From positions 20,124 to 84,123 of the forward strand of contig JAGOBA010000017.1 in NCBI GenBank assembly GCA_017983635.1: 64,000 nucleotides of DNA, written 5' to 3'. The stretch is from Alphaproteobacteria bacterium (lineage in GTDB: Bacteria > Pseudomonadota > Alphaproteobacteria > Micropepsales > Micropepsaceae). Below are positions 46,192-55,015 of the stretch, piece after piece (position 1 is the stretch's first letter; each line of letters starts with the position of its first letter). The translations under genes and the position numbers were made by a program. Under the pieces are notes generated by a model. It saw nothing but the letters and a program-made list of their open reading frames with translations. It was not told where the DNA came from and searched no databases.

Positions 46192-47379
46192 ATGCACGAA
46201 CTCATCGAATCCAAAGGCGTCCCGATCAAAGCCTGGACGAACGGCGTCCCCGTCGAACCGGAAGCGCGCAAGCAGCTGAAAAACATCGCCGAACTTCCGT
46301 TCATCCACGGCCACGTCGCGGTGATGCCCGACGTTCACCTCGGCAAAGGCGCAACGGTCGGCTCGGTTATCCCGACGAAGGGCGCGATCATTCCGGCCGC
46401 GGTCGGCGTCGACATCGGCTGTGGCATGGCAGCCGTGATGACAAACGTTACTGCCTCGCGCCTGCCGGACTCGCTCAAAAGCATCCGTTCCGGCATCGAA
46501 TCCGTGATCCCGGTCGGCCAAGCGTCGCATAAGCAACCGCCGCGCCGCGCCGAAGCCGCCTGGTACCAGCGCCACAAGCTGGGCTACGAGGCGATCGAAG
46601 CGAAACATCCAAAGATCGCGGAGAAGAAGTCGGCGGCGCTGCAGATCGGCACGCTCGGCGGCGGCAACCACTTTGTCGAAATCTGCCTCGACGAGGCGGA
46701 TCGCGTCTGGGTGATGCTGCACTCCGGCTCGCGCGGCATCGGCAACCGCATCGGTCAGTATTTCATCGCGAAAGCGAAGGAGGAAATCGAAGCGGCGGGC
46801 CTCAAACTCGCGGACCGCGACCTCGCTTGGTTCGGTGAGGGCTCTGAGGCCTTCAACGACTACGTTGAGGCCGTCGGTTGGGCGCAGGACTACGCGCGCT
46901 CGAACCGCGACGTGATGATGGGCGCCGTTCTGGCGGTGCTGCAGGAAACCTGGCCGGACCTCGAAACGGCCGATGTAGCGGTGAACTGCCACCACAACTA
47001 CGTCGAGCGCGAAGAGCACTTCGGCGAGCGCGTCTGGCTGACCCGGAAAGGCGCTGTGCGTGCCCGAAAGGGCGAATTCGGCATCATCCCGGGCTCGATG
47101 GGCGCGAAGTCCTTCATCGTGCGCGGCCTTGGTAATCCGGAATCATTCGAGTCCTGCTCGCACGGCGCCGGCCGCGCCATGTCGCGCACGGCCGCAAAGG
47201 AACGCTTCACGCTCGAAGACCACATCCAGGCCACTGCTCACGTGGAGTGCCGCAAAGACCCAGGCGTCATCGACGAAACGCCGATGGCCTACAAAGACAT
47301 CGACGCCGTCATGGCCGCGCAAGCCGACCTCGTGGAAGTCGTACACACTTTGCGCCAAATCGTCTGTGTGAAGGGCTAA
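46192..47379 (+). CDS. rtcB: RNA-splicing ligase RtcB
   Basis: 395 aa. GTP- and Mn-dependent ligase joining 2',3'-cyclic phosphate to 5'-OH RNA ends. Active-site residues by position: Asp74 and Cys77 (VGVDIGCGM), His160 (GTLGGGNHF), His177 (HSGSRGIGN), His267/268 (NCHHNY) and the guanylated His324 (SCSHGAGRAMSR). The set is complete. Follows rsr by 95 bases. No rtcA cyclase or rtcR regulator appears in the window. Confidence 0.97.
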   Translation: MHELIESKGVPIKAWTNGVPVEPEARKQLKNIAELPFIHGHVAVMPDVHLGKGATVGSVIPTKGAIIPAAVGVDIGCGMAAVMTNVTASRLPDSLKSIRSGIESVIPVGQASHKQPPRRAEAAWYQRHKLGYEAIEAKHPKIAEKKSAALQIGTLGGGNHFVEICLDEADRVWVMLHSGSRGIGNRIGQYFIAKAKEEIEAAGLKLADRDLAWFGEGSEAFNDYVEAVGWAQDYARSNRDVMMGAVLAVLQETWPDLETADVAVNCHHNYVEREEHFGERVWLTRKGAVRARKGEFGIIPGSMGAKSFIVRGLGNPESFESCSHGAGRAMSRTAAKERFTLEDHIQATAHVECRKDPGVIDETPMAYKDIDAVMAAQADLVEVVHTLRQIVCVKG

Positions 47380-47387
47380 GAAGACAA

Positions 47388-47414
47388 CGAGGGGAGAGCT
47401 AAACTCTCCCCTCG
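47388..47414. terminator. Terminator-like hairpin after rtcB
   Basis: Arms cgaggggagag (47388-47398) and ctctcccctcg (47404-47414), perfect 11-bp stem, 5-base loop, no U-run. Marks the end of the rtcB transcript. Confidence 0.65.
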
Positions 47415-47460
47415 CACCTTGCCGCGTTGACTTGAGGCCGATCTTGAGTGAATTGAGGTC

Positions 47461-47862
47461 ATGGGCCCGAATGAGAAGATCCTTCACGACGCTTATGCCG
47501 CCTACGCCGACGGCAGAGTTGAATCGCTTCTGAGCATTTTCGCCGAGAACGTCGTGATCAAGTCGGTCGGAGCACGAAACCGGCTCGATCACGCCGGCGA
47601 ATGGCACGGCGTTGACGGCCTGAAGGGATTCCTGGTCGCCATCGCCGCCAACTGGACGTTTCAGAAGATCGACATGTTGGAAATACTGACTCAGAACGAC
47701 AGGCGCTTTGTCGCCCGCTCGGCTGTGATCGGGATCAACCGGCACACCGGCGCGCGCGCAAGCGTCGAACGCGTCGATCTCGTCACGATGGAAAACGGCA
47801 AGTGCACCTCATATGAGGAAATATTCGACACCAGCCCTCTAGAACGCGCGTCGAGGTACTGA
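47461..47862 (+). CDS. SnoaL-like protein, first of tandem pair
   Basis: 133 aa, NTF2-like fold. Starts MGPNEKILHDAYAAYADGRV and ends in MENGKCTSYEEIFDT. Clearly paralogous to the next gene (both begin MGPNEK and share WHG(V/T)D and EIxDT motifs). Role unknown; the fold serves enzymes and ligand-binding proteins. Only 3 bases separate the pair. Confidence 0.78.
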   Translation: MGPNEKILHDAYAAYADGRVESLLSIFAENVVIKSVGARNRLDHAGEWHGVDGLKGFLVAIAANWTFQKIDMLEILTQNDRRFVARSAVIGINRHTGARASVERVDLVTMENGKCTSYEEIFDTSPLERASRY

Positions 47863-47865
47863 TCG

Positions 47866-48261
47866 ATGGGGCCAAACGAAAAAGCGCTGCGAGACGCCTA
47901 TGCGGGATACGTCCGCGGGGAATCGTTCGCAGCCATATTCGACGAACACATTCACTGGAGGTCGGTAGGTACGCCGAACCGCGTTGAGATAGCGGGCGAG
48001 TGGCACGGCACAGATGACGTTCGTCAGTATTTTCAAGCGCTGGCCGACAATTGGACACTGACCAACTTCAAGGTCGAGGAAGTCGTGGGGCAGGCCGATC
48101 GCCGCTTTGCGGTGCGCATCTCCGTCGACGTGAAGAGCAATGGCACCGGCAAGGCTCTGCATTTTGAAAAGGTCGACTTCGTCACCATGGCGGCCGGCAA
48201 GATTACGGACTACGCGGAAATCTACGACACCGCCCCGCTGATCCGCGCCCAGCGGCTTTGA
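47866..48261 (+). CDS. SnoaL-like protein, second of tandem pair
   Basis: 131 aa, NTF2-like. Begins MGPNEKALRDAYAGYVRGES, mid-part HWRSVGTPNRVEIAGEWHGT, ends MAAGKITDYAEIYDT. Similarity to its neighbour along the whole length indicates a recent local duplication. No catalytic residues assigned. Confidence 0.78.
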   Translation: MGPNEKALRDAYAGYVRGESFAAIFDEHIHWRSVGTPNRVEIAGEWHGTDDVRQYFQALADNWTLTNFKVEEVVGQADRRFAVRISVDVKSNGTGKALHFEKVDFVTMAAGKITDYAEIYDTAPLIRAQRL

Positions 48262-48304
48262 CGCCACAGCTCTAGCATTGCGTGCGCCGCATGGCGCCCA
48301 TGCC

Positions 48305-48333
48305 TTGACTTAGCGCCATCCCCAACGTACCAC
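48305..48333 (+). promoter_or_regulatory. Candidate sigma-70-type promoter
   Basis: ttgact (48305-48310) is followed after 17 bases by taccac (48328-48333). It sits upstream of the leader ORF and terminator before the MATE gene. The -10 match is weak, so tentative. Confidence 0.35.
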
Positions 48334-48372
48334 CTGACACATGCGCGAGGCATGGGGCTTCGCGCGACATCA

Positions 48373-48475
48373 CTCACGAGCCGGCGATTTGATGAACACG
48401 TCGATTCTCATAATGACCGCTGCGGGCTGCGCCGGATTCTCGGCGCCGCGTTGTGCGGTTCTTTGGGCTCGTGAG
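48373..48475 (+). promoter_or_regulatory. Nested stems enclosing a 32-codon leader ORF before the MATE gene
   Basis: ctcacgagcc (48373-48382) pairs perfectly with ggctcgtgag (48466-48475). Inside is a smaller hairpin, gcgccg/cggcgc at about 48430-48446. An ORF from ATG 48392 to TAG 48488-48490 (MNTSILIMTAAGCAGFSAPR ...) overlaps these structures. The layout suggests translation-dependent folding. Confidence 0.45.
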
Positions 48476-48522
48476 GGAGCCATGGATTAGCGTCTCAGCC
48501 CGAACAGGCCGAACCTGATGCC

Positions 48523-48555
48523 ACCCCTCCCGAGCACGCTCCGGAGGGGTTTTTG
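48523..48555 (+). terminator. Rho-independent terminator 67 bases before the MATE gene
   Basis: cccctcc (48524-48530) pairs with ggagggg (48543-48549), followed by ttttt gttt. It lies between the leader ORF and the MATE start, so it either ends a small RNA or acts as an attenuator. Confidence 0.8.
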
Positions 48556-48621
48556 TTTGCTTGGTCAAACCCCGATCGAAACGAGCGGAAGTACGACCGG
48601 GCGGACTGAACGAGCTGATCC

Positions 48622-50034
48622 ATGTTGAAGACCATGAACACATATTTCGAAACCTCCGACCGTGACGCCAGGCGAGAACTCCTGAAACCCTGGTTCGCCG
48701 AGGCGCGCGCATTGCTGACGCTCGCCATGCCCCTGATCGCCATGCAGTTGGCCCAAATCGGGTCGCTGACGGCCGACATCATCATGGTTGGCGAACTCGG
48801 CAAGGACGCGATCGCGGCGACCAGCATCGGCGCGGTGTTGTTCTACTTCACCTGGCTGATCGGCTACGGCCCGGTCATGGCCGTGTCACCGATAATTGCG
48901 CAGATCCTGGGCGCGCATCCGAACGACCGCGCTCGCGCGCGGGCCGCATTGCGCATGGGCCTTTGGGCGGTGATTTTGCTCTCTCTACCGCTCATGACGG
49001 TCTTGATCTGGGCGAAACCGGTCTTGCTGTTCTTAGGTCAAGACCCAAGCATAGCGGCGATGGCGGAACCGTGGGTTCACGCCGTCGCCCTCGGTTTGCC
49101 GTTCGCTCTCGGCTTCGGCGTGTTGCGTGGATTTGCAACCGCGGTGAACAAGCAGGGCGCCGTTCTCGCGATCGCCATTGCGACCGTGTTGTTCAACATC
49201 TTGGGCAACTACGTCTTGATCTACGGCAACTTCGGCGCGCCCGCGTTGGGCGTGACGGGGTCGGGTATCGCAAGCGCACTTGCCTACGCATTCTCGTTCT
49301 TTGCGATGCTGGGCGTTCTGTTGTTCGCACCAACGTTCAGAAAGTACCACATTCTCCACCGCTTTACGCGTTTCGATCGCGCGAAGTTCACGGAGGTGTT
49401 CCGGCTTGGCGCGCCGATGGGCATGTCGATGGTCTTTGAAGCGATGCTCTTCAACAGCGCGACCCTGCTCATGGGAACATTCGGCGCGACCTCCGTGGCC
49501 GCGCATCAGATCGCGATGAATGTAGCAAGCGTCACCTTCATGGTCCCGCTCGGCATCAGCCTAGCCGCAACCGTTCGCGTCGGGCTGGCCGCCGGCGCGC
49601 GCGACCTCGATGGGGTGCGTAGGGCAGGGTGGAGCGCCATCGCGATCGGCGCGGGCTTCATGCTCGTCTGCGCCGCGATCATCGCGCTCATCCCGCGTTC
49701 GTTGGTGGGCATCTACATTCCCGTCGGTGACCCGGCGAATGCCGACGCCGTGAGGTTCGCCGTCTCGTTCCTCTACGTTGCCGCGTTCTTCCAGCTGTTC
49801 GACGCTCTGCAAGTGACGGCGCAGCTTAGCCTCCGCGGCCTGAAGGACGCGACGGTGCCGATGTGGATCGCAGGCCTCAGCTATTGGTTTGTCGGCTTCG
49901 CGTTGGCCTATGGCCTGGGCATCACGGCGGGCATGCAGGGCTTCGGCGTGTGGCTCGGCCTTGCGGCAGGTCTCGCAGCCGCGGCAATCGGAATGGTGAC
50001 GCGCTTCGCGATGCTCTCGCGCCGCGCGCTGTAA
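48622..50034 (+). CDS. MATE-family multidrug/toxin exporter
   Basis: 470 aa, twelve membrane helices in two bundles. N-terminal LAMPLIAMQLAQIGSLTADI and VGELGKDAIAATSIG match the NorM-type group, and a related pattern appears after residue 240. Exports cationic drugs or metabolites in exchange for Na+ or H+. Preceded by a leader ORF and terminator that may control it. Confidence 0.92.
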   Translation: MLKTMNTYFETSDRDARRELLKPWFAEARALLTLAMPLIAMQLAQIGSLTADIIMVGELGKDAIAATSIGAVLFYFTWLIGYGPVMAVSPIIAQILGAHPNDRARARAALRMGLWAVILLSLPLMTVLIWAKPVLLFLGQDPSIAAMAEPWVHAVALGLPFALGFGVLRGFATAVNKQGAVLAIAIATVLFNILGNYVLIYGNFGAPALGVTGSGIASALAYAFSFFAMLGVLLFAPTFRKYHILHRFTRFDRAKFTEVFRLGAPMGMSMVFEAMLFNSATLLMGTFGATSVAAHQIAMNVASVTFMVPLGISLAATVRVGLAAGARDLDGVRRAGWSAIAIGAGFMLVCAAIIALIPRSLVGIYIPVGDPANADAVRFAVSFLYVAAFFQLFDALQVTAQLSLRGLKDATVPMWIAGLSYWFVGFALAYGLGITAGMQGFGVWLGLAAGLAAAAIGMVTRFAMLSRRAL

Positions 50035-50188
50035 AGTGAAGCGGGCGGCCAAAACGCCGCCCGTTCCAGCCCCGAATGCCTTGGGATTGCCCGGACGCCG
50101 TCTCCTTCGAAGGAGGTTTGGCTCGGGAAAATTTCGTCGTTGCCCCCTGTTGAAGCTTTTGGGCGAGGAGCAACGTAGGGGAGAGGGC

Positions 50189-51004
50189 TCATGGTTGCCG
50201 CCGCGCCAACAACACAAAATGTGTGAGCGTCGGCGGGATGATCTGTGCCTGCAGGATCTGACGAATGAGCCAGGCGTTGCGGCTCAGAAACTCGTCCGTC
50301 CAGCCGTCGCGATCGCCACGATAGAGCAAGTCGTCTTCCCACATGACGTCGCCGTCAAGGAGTTCCTCGCACCGCTCCACGTCGAAGGCGCCACTCTGTC
50401 GAAAGCGTTCGGCCCACCATGGCGGCGAGTGATATTTGCCGTACTCGGCGTGCCAACCGCCCGTGTCGGCGAAGGCGCCCGCCAACTCCCCCGGTTCTTC
50501 GCGAAAGCACGTCTGCCCGATCGCGACACGCCCGCCCGCGGCGAGCAGCGAAGCAAGATACCGGATCATCCCGCGGCGCGCTCCAAAGGAATGAAACGAT
50601 TGCAGTGCGAACACGGCATCGAACCGCCCCAAGTCGGCGGGCAGGCCGCGCGTGATGTCGCCTTCAAGGCAACGGATCCGCGAGGCGAGACCCGCGCTCT
50701 CGGCCGCGTGTCGTCGCTCCTCTGCACGAATCCATAAGTCGATCGAGACGACATCGACATCGAACGTCGATGCCAAGAAAGCTGACGATTGGCCCCGGCC
50801 GCAGCCGATGTCGAGTACGCGCATCCCGGCACGCAACTCCAAGACACCCGCCACGATCGAGGCAAGCAATAGGCCTCCGGGCGCCATCATGCGGCCGCGA
50901 TCGTAGATTTCGTCGCGTGTCATGACGGCGAGATGCGGGTGCCGCGCGGCGCTCAACCGGCGCAGCCGCGCCCGCAGCCTCTCCAAGGACGTAGCGACGC
51001 TCAC
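50189..51004 (-). CDS. Class I SAM-dependent methyltransferase
   Basis: 271 aa from GTG 51004. SAM-binding motif I is MRVLDIGCGRGQSSAFLA, motif II VVSIDLW, motif III FDAVFALQSFHSFG. Substrate unknown. It follows the MBL-fold gene by 29 bases on the same strand, so may form an operon with it. Confidence 0.85.
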   Translation of the reverse strand: MSVATSLERLRARLRRLSAARHPHLAVMTRDEIYDRGRMMAPGGLLLASIVAGVLELRAGMRVLDIGCGRGQSSAFLASTFDVDVVSIDLWIRAEERRHAAESAGLASRIRCLEGDITRGLPADLGRFDAVFALQSFHSFGARRGMIRYLASLLAAGGRVAIGQTCFREEPGELAGAFADTGGWHAEYGKYHSPPWWAERFRQSGAFDVERCEELLDGDVMWEDDLLYRGDRDGWTDEFLSRNAWLIRQILQAQIIPPTLTHFVLLARRQP

Positions 51005-51033
51005 CAGCCCCTCCTGGCGGTGCCGGCGGCGCG

Positions 51034-52008
51034 TTACACGGTCACGCTTTCGCTTTCACCGGGCTTGAGCAGATGAAGCTTCTTGGCGAGACCCGCCTTC
51101 TCGAACTCGCGAACGATGTACCAGCTGCCCTGCGTAAAGTGCCGCCAGCCTTCGAAGTGGGCCGGGTAGACGTTCTTGATCTTCATGACCTCGGTCGCGC
51201 GCACGCCGTCCGCGGCGCTCATCGTCAGATAGTTGTCGCCGACCGCAGGCACGTTCGCCGCGCCAAGGTGCAAGATCGCTGTGCCGACTTTGTACTTGCG
51301 CGCGATCTCGTTCATCTCGTCGATCCATACCGTGTCGCCCGAGATGTAAAGTGCGCCGTCCTCTTGACCGTCCCATTCCAGCATGAAGCCGGTCACTTCG
51401 CCGACCGCCTCGCGCAGGTCGGGGTTGCTCGTGTGCACGGCCGGCATTGCAGTGATGCGTAGCCGTTCTCCGGCACCGTTGCGCACCTCCGTACTTTCCC
51501 AAGGTTTCAGCCCCTTGGGCTTGCCGGGCAGTTTCATCGCCGCGCTGTCGGGCGTCGTGAGCGTGAGCTTGACGCGGCCAAGCAGACGCCGGCCTTCGTT
51601 GTCCAGATTGTCGAGATGCTGTGCGTGGCTGAGAAGCACAAGGTCGATCTTACCGATCTTGTCGACGGGAATGGGCGGCTGCATCACCTTCGTCAGCACG
51701 TGACCTGGCCCTTCGATGCGTTCGGTGCCCTGCGGATCGAAGCCCGGGTCGGAGACGATTCGAAAATGACCGATCTCGATCAAATAGGTGGGCCCGCCAA
51801 GATAGGTCAGCCTGACGCCCATCTTTCCTTTGCCGGGGCTCTTCGGTGGCGCAGGACGCGCTTCCGCCTCGTCTGCGGTGCCGAGCGTGATTGCCGCGGT
51901 CCCAAGTCCCGCCGCGGCGGCCGCGCCAAAAATCTCGCGTCTGCTCGGCGCAGCACTCGCCTCGTCAACGTGATCCGTCGTTTTGCTCTTGTCGTCGGTC
52001 GTGGTCAT
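51034..52008 (-). CDS. Tat-exported MBL-fold hydrolase
   Basis: 324 aa from ATG 52008. Twin-arginine signal APSRREIFGAAAAAGLGTAA, so exported folded. The mature part is a metallo-beta-lactamase fold of UlaG/YfhI type: SHAQHLDNLDNEG is an HxxHxD-like metal motif, with ISGDTVWID and later PAHFEGWRHF His. Likely a zinc- or manganese-dependent hydrolase. Upstream LysR gene may regulate it. Confidence 0.85.
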   Translation of the reverse strand: MTTTDDKSKTTDHVDEASAAPSRREIFGAAAAAGLGTAAITLGTADEAEARPAPPKSPGKGKMGVRLTYLGGPTYLIEIGHFRIVSDPGFDPQGTERIEGPGHVLTKVMQPPIPVDKIGKIDLVLLSHAQHLDNLDNEGRRLLGRVKLTLTTPDSAAMKLPGKPKGLKPWESTEVRNGAGERLRITAMPAVHTSNPDLREAVGEVTGFMLEWDGQEDGALYISGDTVWIDEMNEIARKYKVGTAILHLGAANVPAVGDNYLTMSAADGVRATEVMKIKNVYPAHFEGWRHFTQGSWYIVREFEKAGLAKKLHLLKPGESESVTV

Positions 52009-52112
52009 GAACGCGCTCCTCAAGTTGGCGCGGCAGCCTACGATGGTCACTTGGGCGGAAGAATACGCGCGGCGGCGAATGGACCGTTCTCGATCGAGCA
52101 ACAATCGGGTGA

Positions 52113-53021
52113 TCAACGAAGGACGGGTAGGGCTTGCAGCCTCGCGATCAGCAAGTCGAGGAACATGCGCACCTTGGGCGAGGCGTGCCGCCCCTCCCGG
52201 TGAATGACGTTGACCGGTAACGGCTGCGGCTCGTAGTCGCTGAGCGCGATCTTCAGCAACCCGGCGCGCAAGGGTTCGGCTACTTTGTAGATCATCTGCT
52301 GCGTGAGGCCGAGGCCCGCAACGGCTGCGGCGACCGCCGTCTCGTTGTTCATCGCCGTCAATCGTGGTTGCAGTTTGGCGGTGTGTTGGCGGCCGCCCTT
52401 GTCGGTCAAGCGCCACGCGAGACCCGGCGTCACACCCGCCCCCGACACGGTCGCGTGTTGCGCCAGTTCGTTCGGCGTCTTCGGTATGCCGTAGCGATCA
52501 AGATACGATGGCGATGCGCACACCACGACGCGCATACTGCCGACGCGTGTGGCGCGCAGCGACGAGTCCGCGAGTTTGGCGATGCGGATCGCGACGTCGA
52601 CGCCTTCATCCACCATGTTGACGACGCGGTCGAGAAAGAGACACGTCGCGGTCACGCCGGGATGACGCTGCAGGTACTCCGCGACGACCGGCGTCACGTA
52701 AAGCGAACCGAACCACCCGGGTGCGGTGACCGTAATGTGCCCGCGAGGTTCGCTCTGCAGCCCGGCGACCAGCTTCTCGGCTTCCGCAAGCTCGTTGAGG
52801 ATACGCCGACACTCATCGACATAAGCCGTGCCGGCCTCGGTCGCCCGCACGACCCGCGTGGTGCGCGTCAACAGCTGCGCCCCGAGATGAGCCTCAAGTT
52901 CCTGAACGGCGCGCGTCACGGCGGACGGCGAGATGTTGAGCTTACGGGCCGCCCCGGCCAGCCCCCCGGAATCGACGACCGCGACAAATATGTTCAACAG
53001 CGTCAGACGGTCCAATCTCAT
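52113..53021 (-). CDS. LysR-family transcriptional regulator
   Basis: 302 aa from ATG 53021. N-terminal HTH: LTLLNIFVAVVDSGGLAGAA and ISPSAVTRAVQELEAHLGAQ; C-terminal periplasmic-binding-like effector domain. CrgA-type subgroup features are visible (FLDRVVNMVDEGVDVAIRI). The MBL-hydrolase gene follows 104 bases downstream in the same direction, a likely target. Confidence 0.9.
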   Translation of the reverse strand: MRLDRLTLLNIFVAVVDSGGLAGAARKLNISPSAVTRAVQELEAHLGAQLLTRTTRVVRATEAGTAYVDECRRILNELAEAEKLVAGLQSEPRGHITVTAPGWFGSLYVTPVVAEYLQRHPGVTATCLFLDRVVNMVDEGVDVAIRIAKLADSSLRATRVGSMRVVVCASPSYLDRYGIPKTPNELAQHATVSGAGVTPGLAWRLTDKGGRQHTAKLQPRLTAMNNETAVAAAVAGLGLTQQMIYKVAEPLRAGLLKIALSDYEPQPLPVNVIHREGRHASPKVRMFLDLLIARLQALPVLR

Positions 53022-53212
53022 GCCCCCCCGAACCGAACGTGTGCCACCTTTAATGGAGTTTCGAGGCATTTGTATCCCATCCATGTGGCCAAACGGGGCC
53101 GGCGGTCCCGATAGGCGGCGGCTTTTATCGCCTGGCCCTTGAATTCTCCCAGGTCTTCGGGCTATTTCCCGCCCCTCACGAACGGCCGGGCAGGGCATGC
53201 CCAGGCAGTTCC

Positions 53213-53228
53213 GGAACCCCAGGGTTCC
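53213..53228. repeat. Palindrome upstream of rpmI
   Basis: ggaacc (53213-53218), ccag, ggttcc (53223-53228), a perfect 6-bp hairpin 28 bases before the rpmI start. May be part of the L20 autoregulatory leader known in other bacteria. Confidence 0.35.
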
Positions 53229-53256
53229 AAACGCGTTCCAGCATAAGGAGACCGAA

Positions 53257-53457
53257 ATGCCCAAGTTGAAGACCAAATCGGGCGCTAAGAAGCGCTTCAG
53301 AATGACGGCCACCGGTAAGGTGAAGCATGGCGGCGTGATGAAACGCCACCGTCTGATCCGGCGCTCTTCCAAGCGCAAGCTGCACGCCAGAGGCACCTTC
53401 ATTCTCTCTGAGAGTGACACGCCGCGCGTAAAGCTTTGGATGCCCTATAACCGGTAA
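53257..53457 (+). CDS. rpmI: 50S ribosomal protein L35
   Basis: 66 aa from ATG 53257 with AAGGAG upstream. MPKLKTKSGAKKRFRMTATG and the basic KRHRLIRRSSKRK stretch are diagnostic. The longer frame from 53197 is upstream leader. Cotranscribed with rplT, 13 bases downstream. Confidence 0.97.
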   Translation: MPKLKTKSGAKKRFRMTATGKVKHGGVMKRHRLIRRSSKRKLHARGTFILSESDTPRVKLWMPYNR

Positions 53458-53470
53458 GGACTGATCAAAC

Positions 53471-53830
53471 ATGTCACGTGCACCACGCGCGGTACCGAGC
53501 CACGCTCGCCGCAAGAAGGTCTTGAAGCAGGCCAAAGGGTTCAAGGGCCGCCGCAAGAACAACATCACGACCGCGAACGCGGCCGTCGATAAGTCGGGCC
53601 AACACGCCTACATCGGCCGCAAGCACCGCAAGCGCAACTTCCGGGCTCTTTGGATTCAGCGCATCAACGCTGCCGTCCGCGAGCACGGTCTGACCTACGG
53701 CCGATTTATCAACGGCCTCGGGATTGCGGGTATTGCGGTTGACCGCAAGATTCTCGCAGACCTCGCCGTGCGCGAGCCCGAGGCCTTCAAGGCCCTGGTC
53801 GACCAGGCGGTAAGCGCGGCGAAGGCGTAA
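53471..53830 (+). CDS. rplT: 50S ribosomal protein L20
   Basis: 119 aa, normal length. [19 protein letters not shown] and [20 protein letters not shown] are characteristic. L20 binds 23S rRNA early and also autoregulates its operon in several bacteria. Confidence 0.97.
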   Translation: MSRAPRAVPSHARRKKVLKQAKGFKGRRKNNITTANAAVDKSGQHAYIGRKHRKRNFRALWIQRINAAVREHGLTYGRFINGLGIAGIAVDRKILADLAVREPEAFKALVDQAVSAAKA

Positions 53831-53938
53831 GCGTTTCAATCTCCTGACGCTTCAATCGCGTGAACCCTCTGACCCAGCGGGCCGGAGTGCGTAAACTTGC
53901 GCCCAAGCGGCGCGAAGCGATTCGTTGGAGAATTTGAA

Positions 53939-55015
53939 ATGCAGGACCTAACCTCACTCGAACGCGAAGCCCTCGCTCGCATCGCCGCCAGTGGCGACGA
54001 AGCCGCGCTCGAAGCGACGCGCGTCGAACTGCTCGGCAAGAAGGGCTCGATCAGCGACGCCCTGAAGACGCTGGGCACGATGAGCCCGGACGAACGTAAG
54101 GCCCAAGGCCCGATCATCAACGGCATGCGCGACCGCGTGACTTCGGCTCTCGCGGCCCGCAAGACCGCGCTCGGCGATGTGGCGCTTGAAGCGAAGCTGA
54201 AGGCCGAGCGTGTCGACGTCACGCTGCCCGCGCGCCCGGAGATGCAGGGCCGCATCCACCCCGTCAGCCAAATCCTCGATGAAGCAACCGCGATCTTCGC
54301 CGACATGGGCTTCGCCATCGCCGAAGGTCCGGACATCGAACTCGACGACTACAACTTCACCAAGCTGAACATCCCGCCGGAACATCCCGCGCGGCAGATG
54401 CACGACACATTCTATCTGAAGGCCAAGCCCGACGGCACGCGCCACCTCCTGCGCACGCACACCTCGCCGGTTCAGGTCCGCACGATGCTGAACTCGAAGC
54501 CGCCGATCCGTATCATCGTCCCCGGCCGCGTCTATCGCCTCGACAGCGACCAGACCCACACGCCCATGTTCCACCAGATCGAAGGCCTCGTAATCGACGA
54601 AAGCTCGCACATGGGCCACCTGAAGTGGATCCTCGAAGAATTCTGCCGCGCGCTCTTCGAAGTCCCGAAGGTCGAGATGCGCTTTCGCCCCTCGCACTTC
54701 CCCTTCACCGAGCCCTCCGCCGAAGTCGACATTCGCTGCGATCGTTCCGGCGGCGAGGTGAAGCTTGGGCAGGGCAACGATTGGCTCGAGATCTTGGGCT
54801 GCGGCATGGTGCATCCGAAGGTCATCGAAATGTGCGGCCACGATCCGGCGAAGTACCAAGGCTTCGCCTGGGGCATGGGCCTCGACCGCCTGGCCATGCT
54901 GAAATACGGCGCCCCGGATCTGCGCGCCTTCTTCGACGCCGATTTGCGCTGGCTGAAACACTACGGCTTCTCCGCCTTGGATCTGCCCTCGCTCGCCGGA
55001 GGTCTCAGCCGATGA
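53939..55015 (+). CDS. pheS: Phenylalanyl-tRNA synthetase alpha subunit
   Basis: 358 aa from ATG 53939. N-terminal coiled coil, then the class II core with [20 protein letters not shown], motif 2 [20 protein letters not shown] and motif 3 [17 protein letters not shown]. Forms the alpha2beta2 enzyme with PheT. Stop overlaps the pheT ATG. Confidence 0.97.
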   Translation: MQDLTSLEREALARIAASGDEAALEATRVELLGKKGSISDALKTLGTMSPDERKAQGPIINGMRDRVTSALAARKTALGDVALEAKLKAERVDVTLPARPEMQGRIHPVSQILDEATAIFADMGFAIAEGPDIELDDYNFTKLNIPPEHPARQMHDTFYLKAKPDGTRHLLRTHTSPVQVRTMLNSKPPIRIIVPGRVYRLDSDQTHTPMFHQIEGLVIDESSHMGHLKWILEEFCRALFEVPKVEMRFRPSHFPFTEPSAEVDIRCDRSGGEVKLGQGNDWLEILGCGMVHPKVIEMCGHDPAKYQGFAWGMGLDRLAMLKYGAPDLRAFFDADLRWLKHYGFSALDLPSLAGGLSR

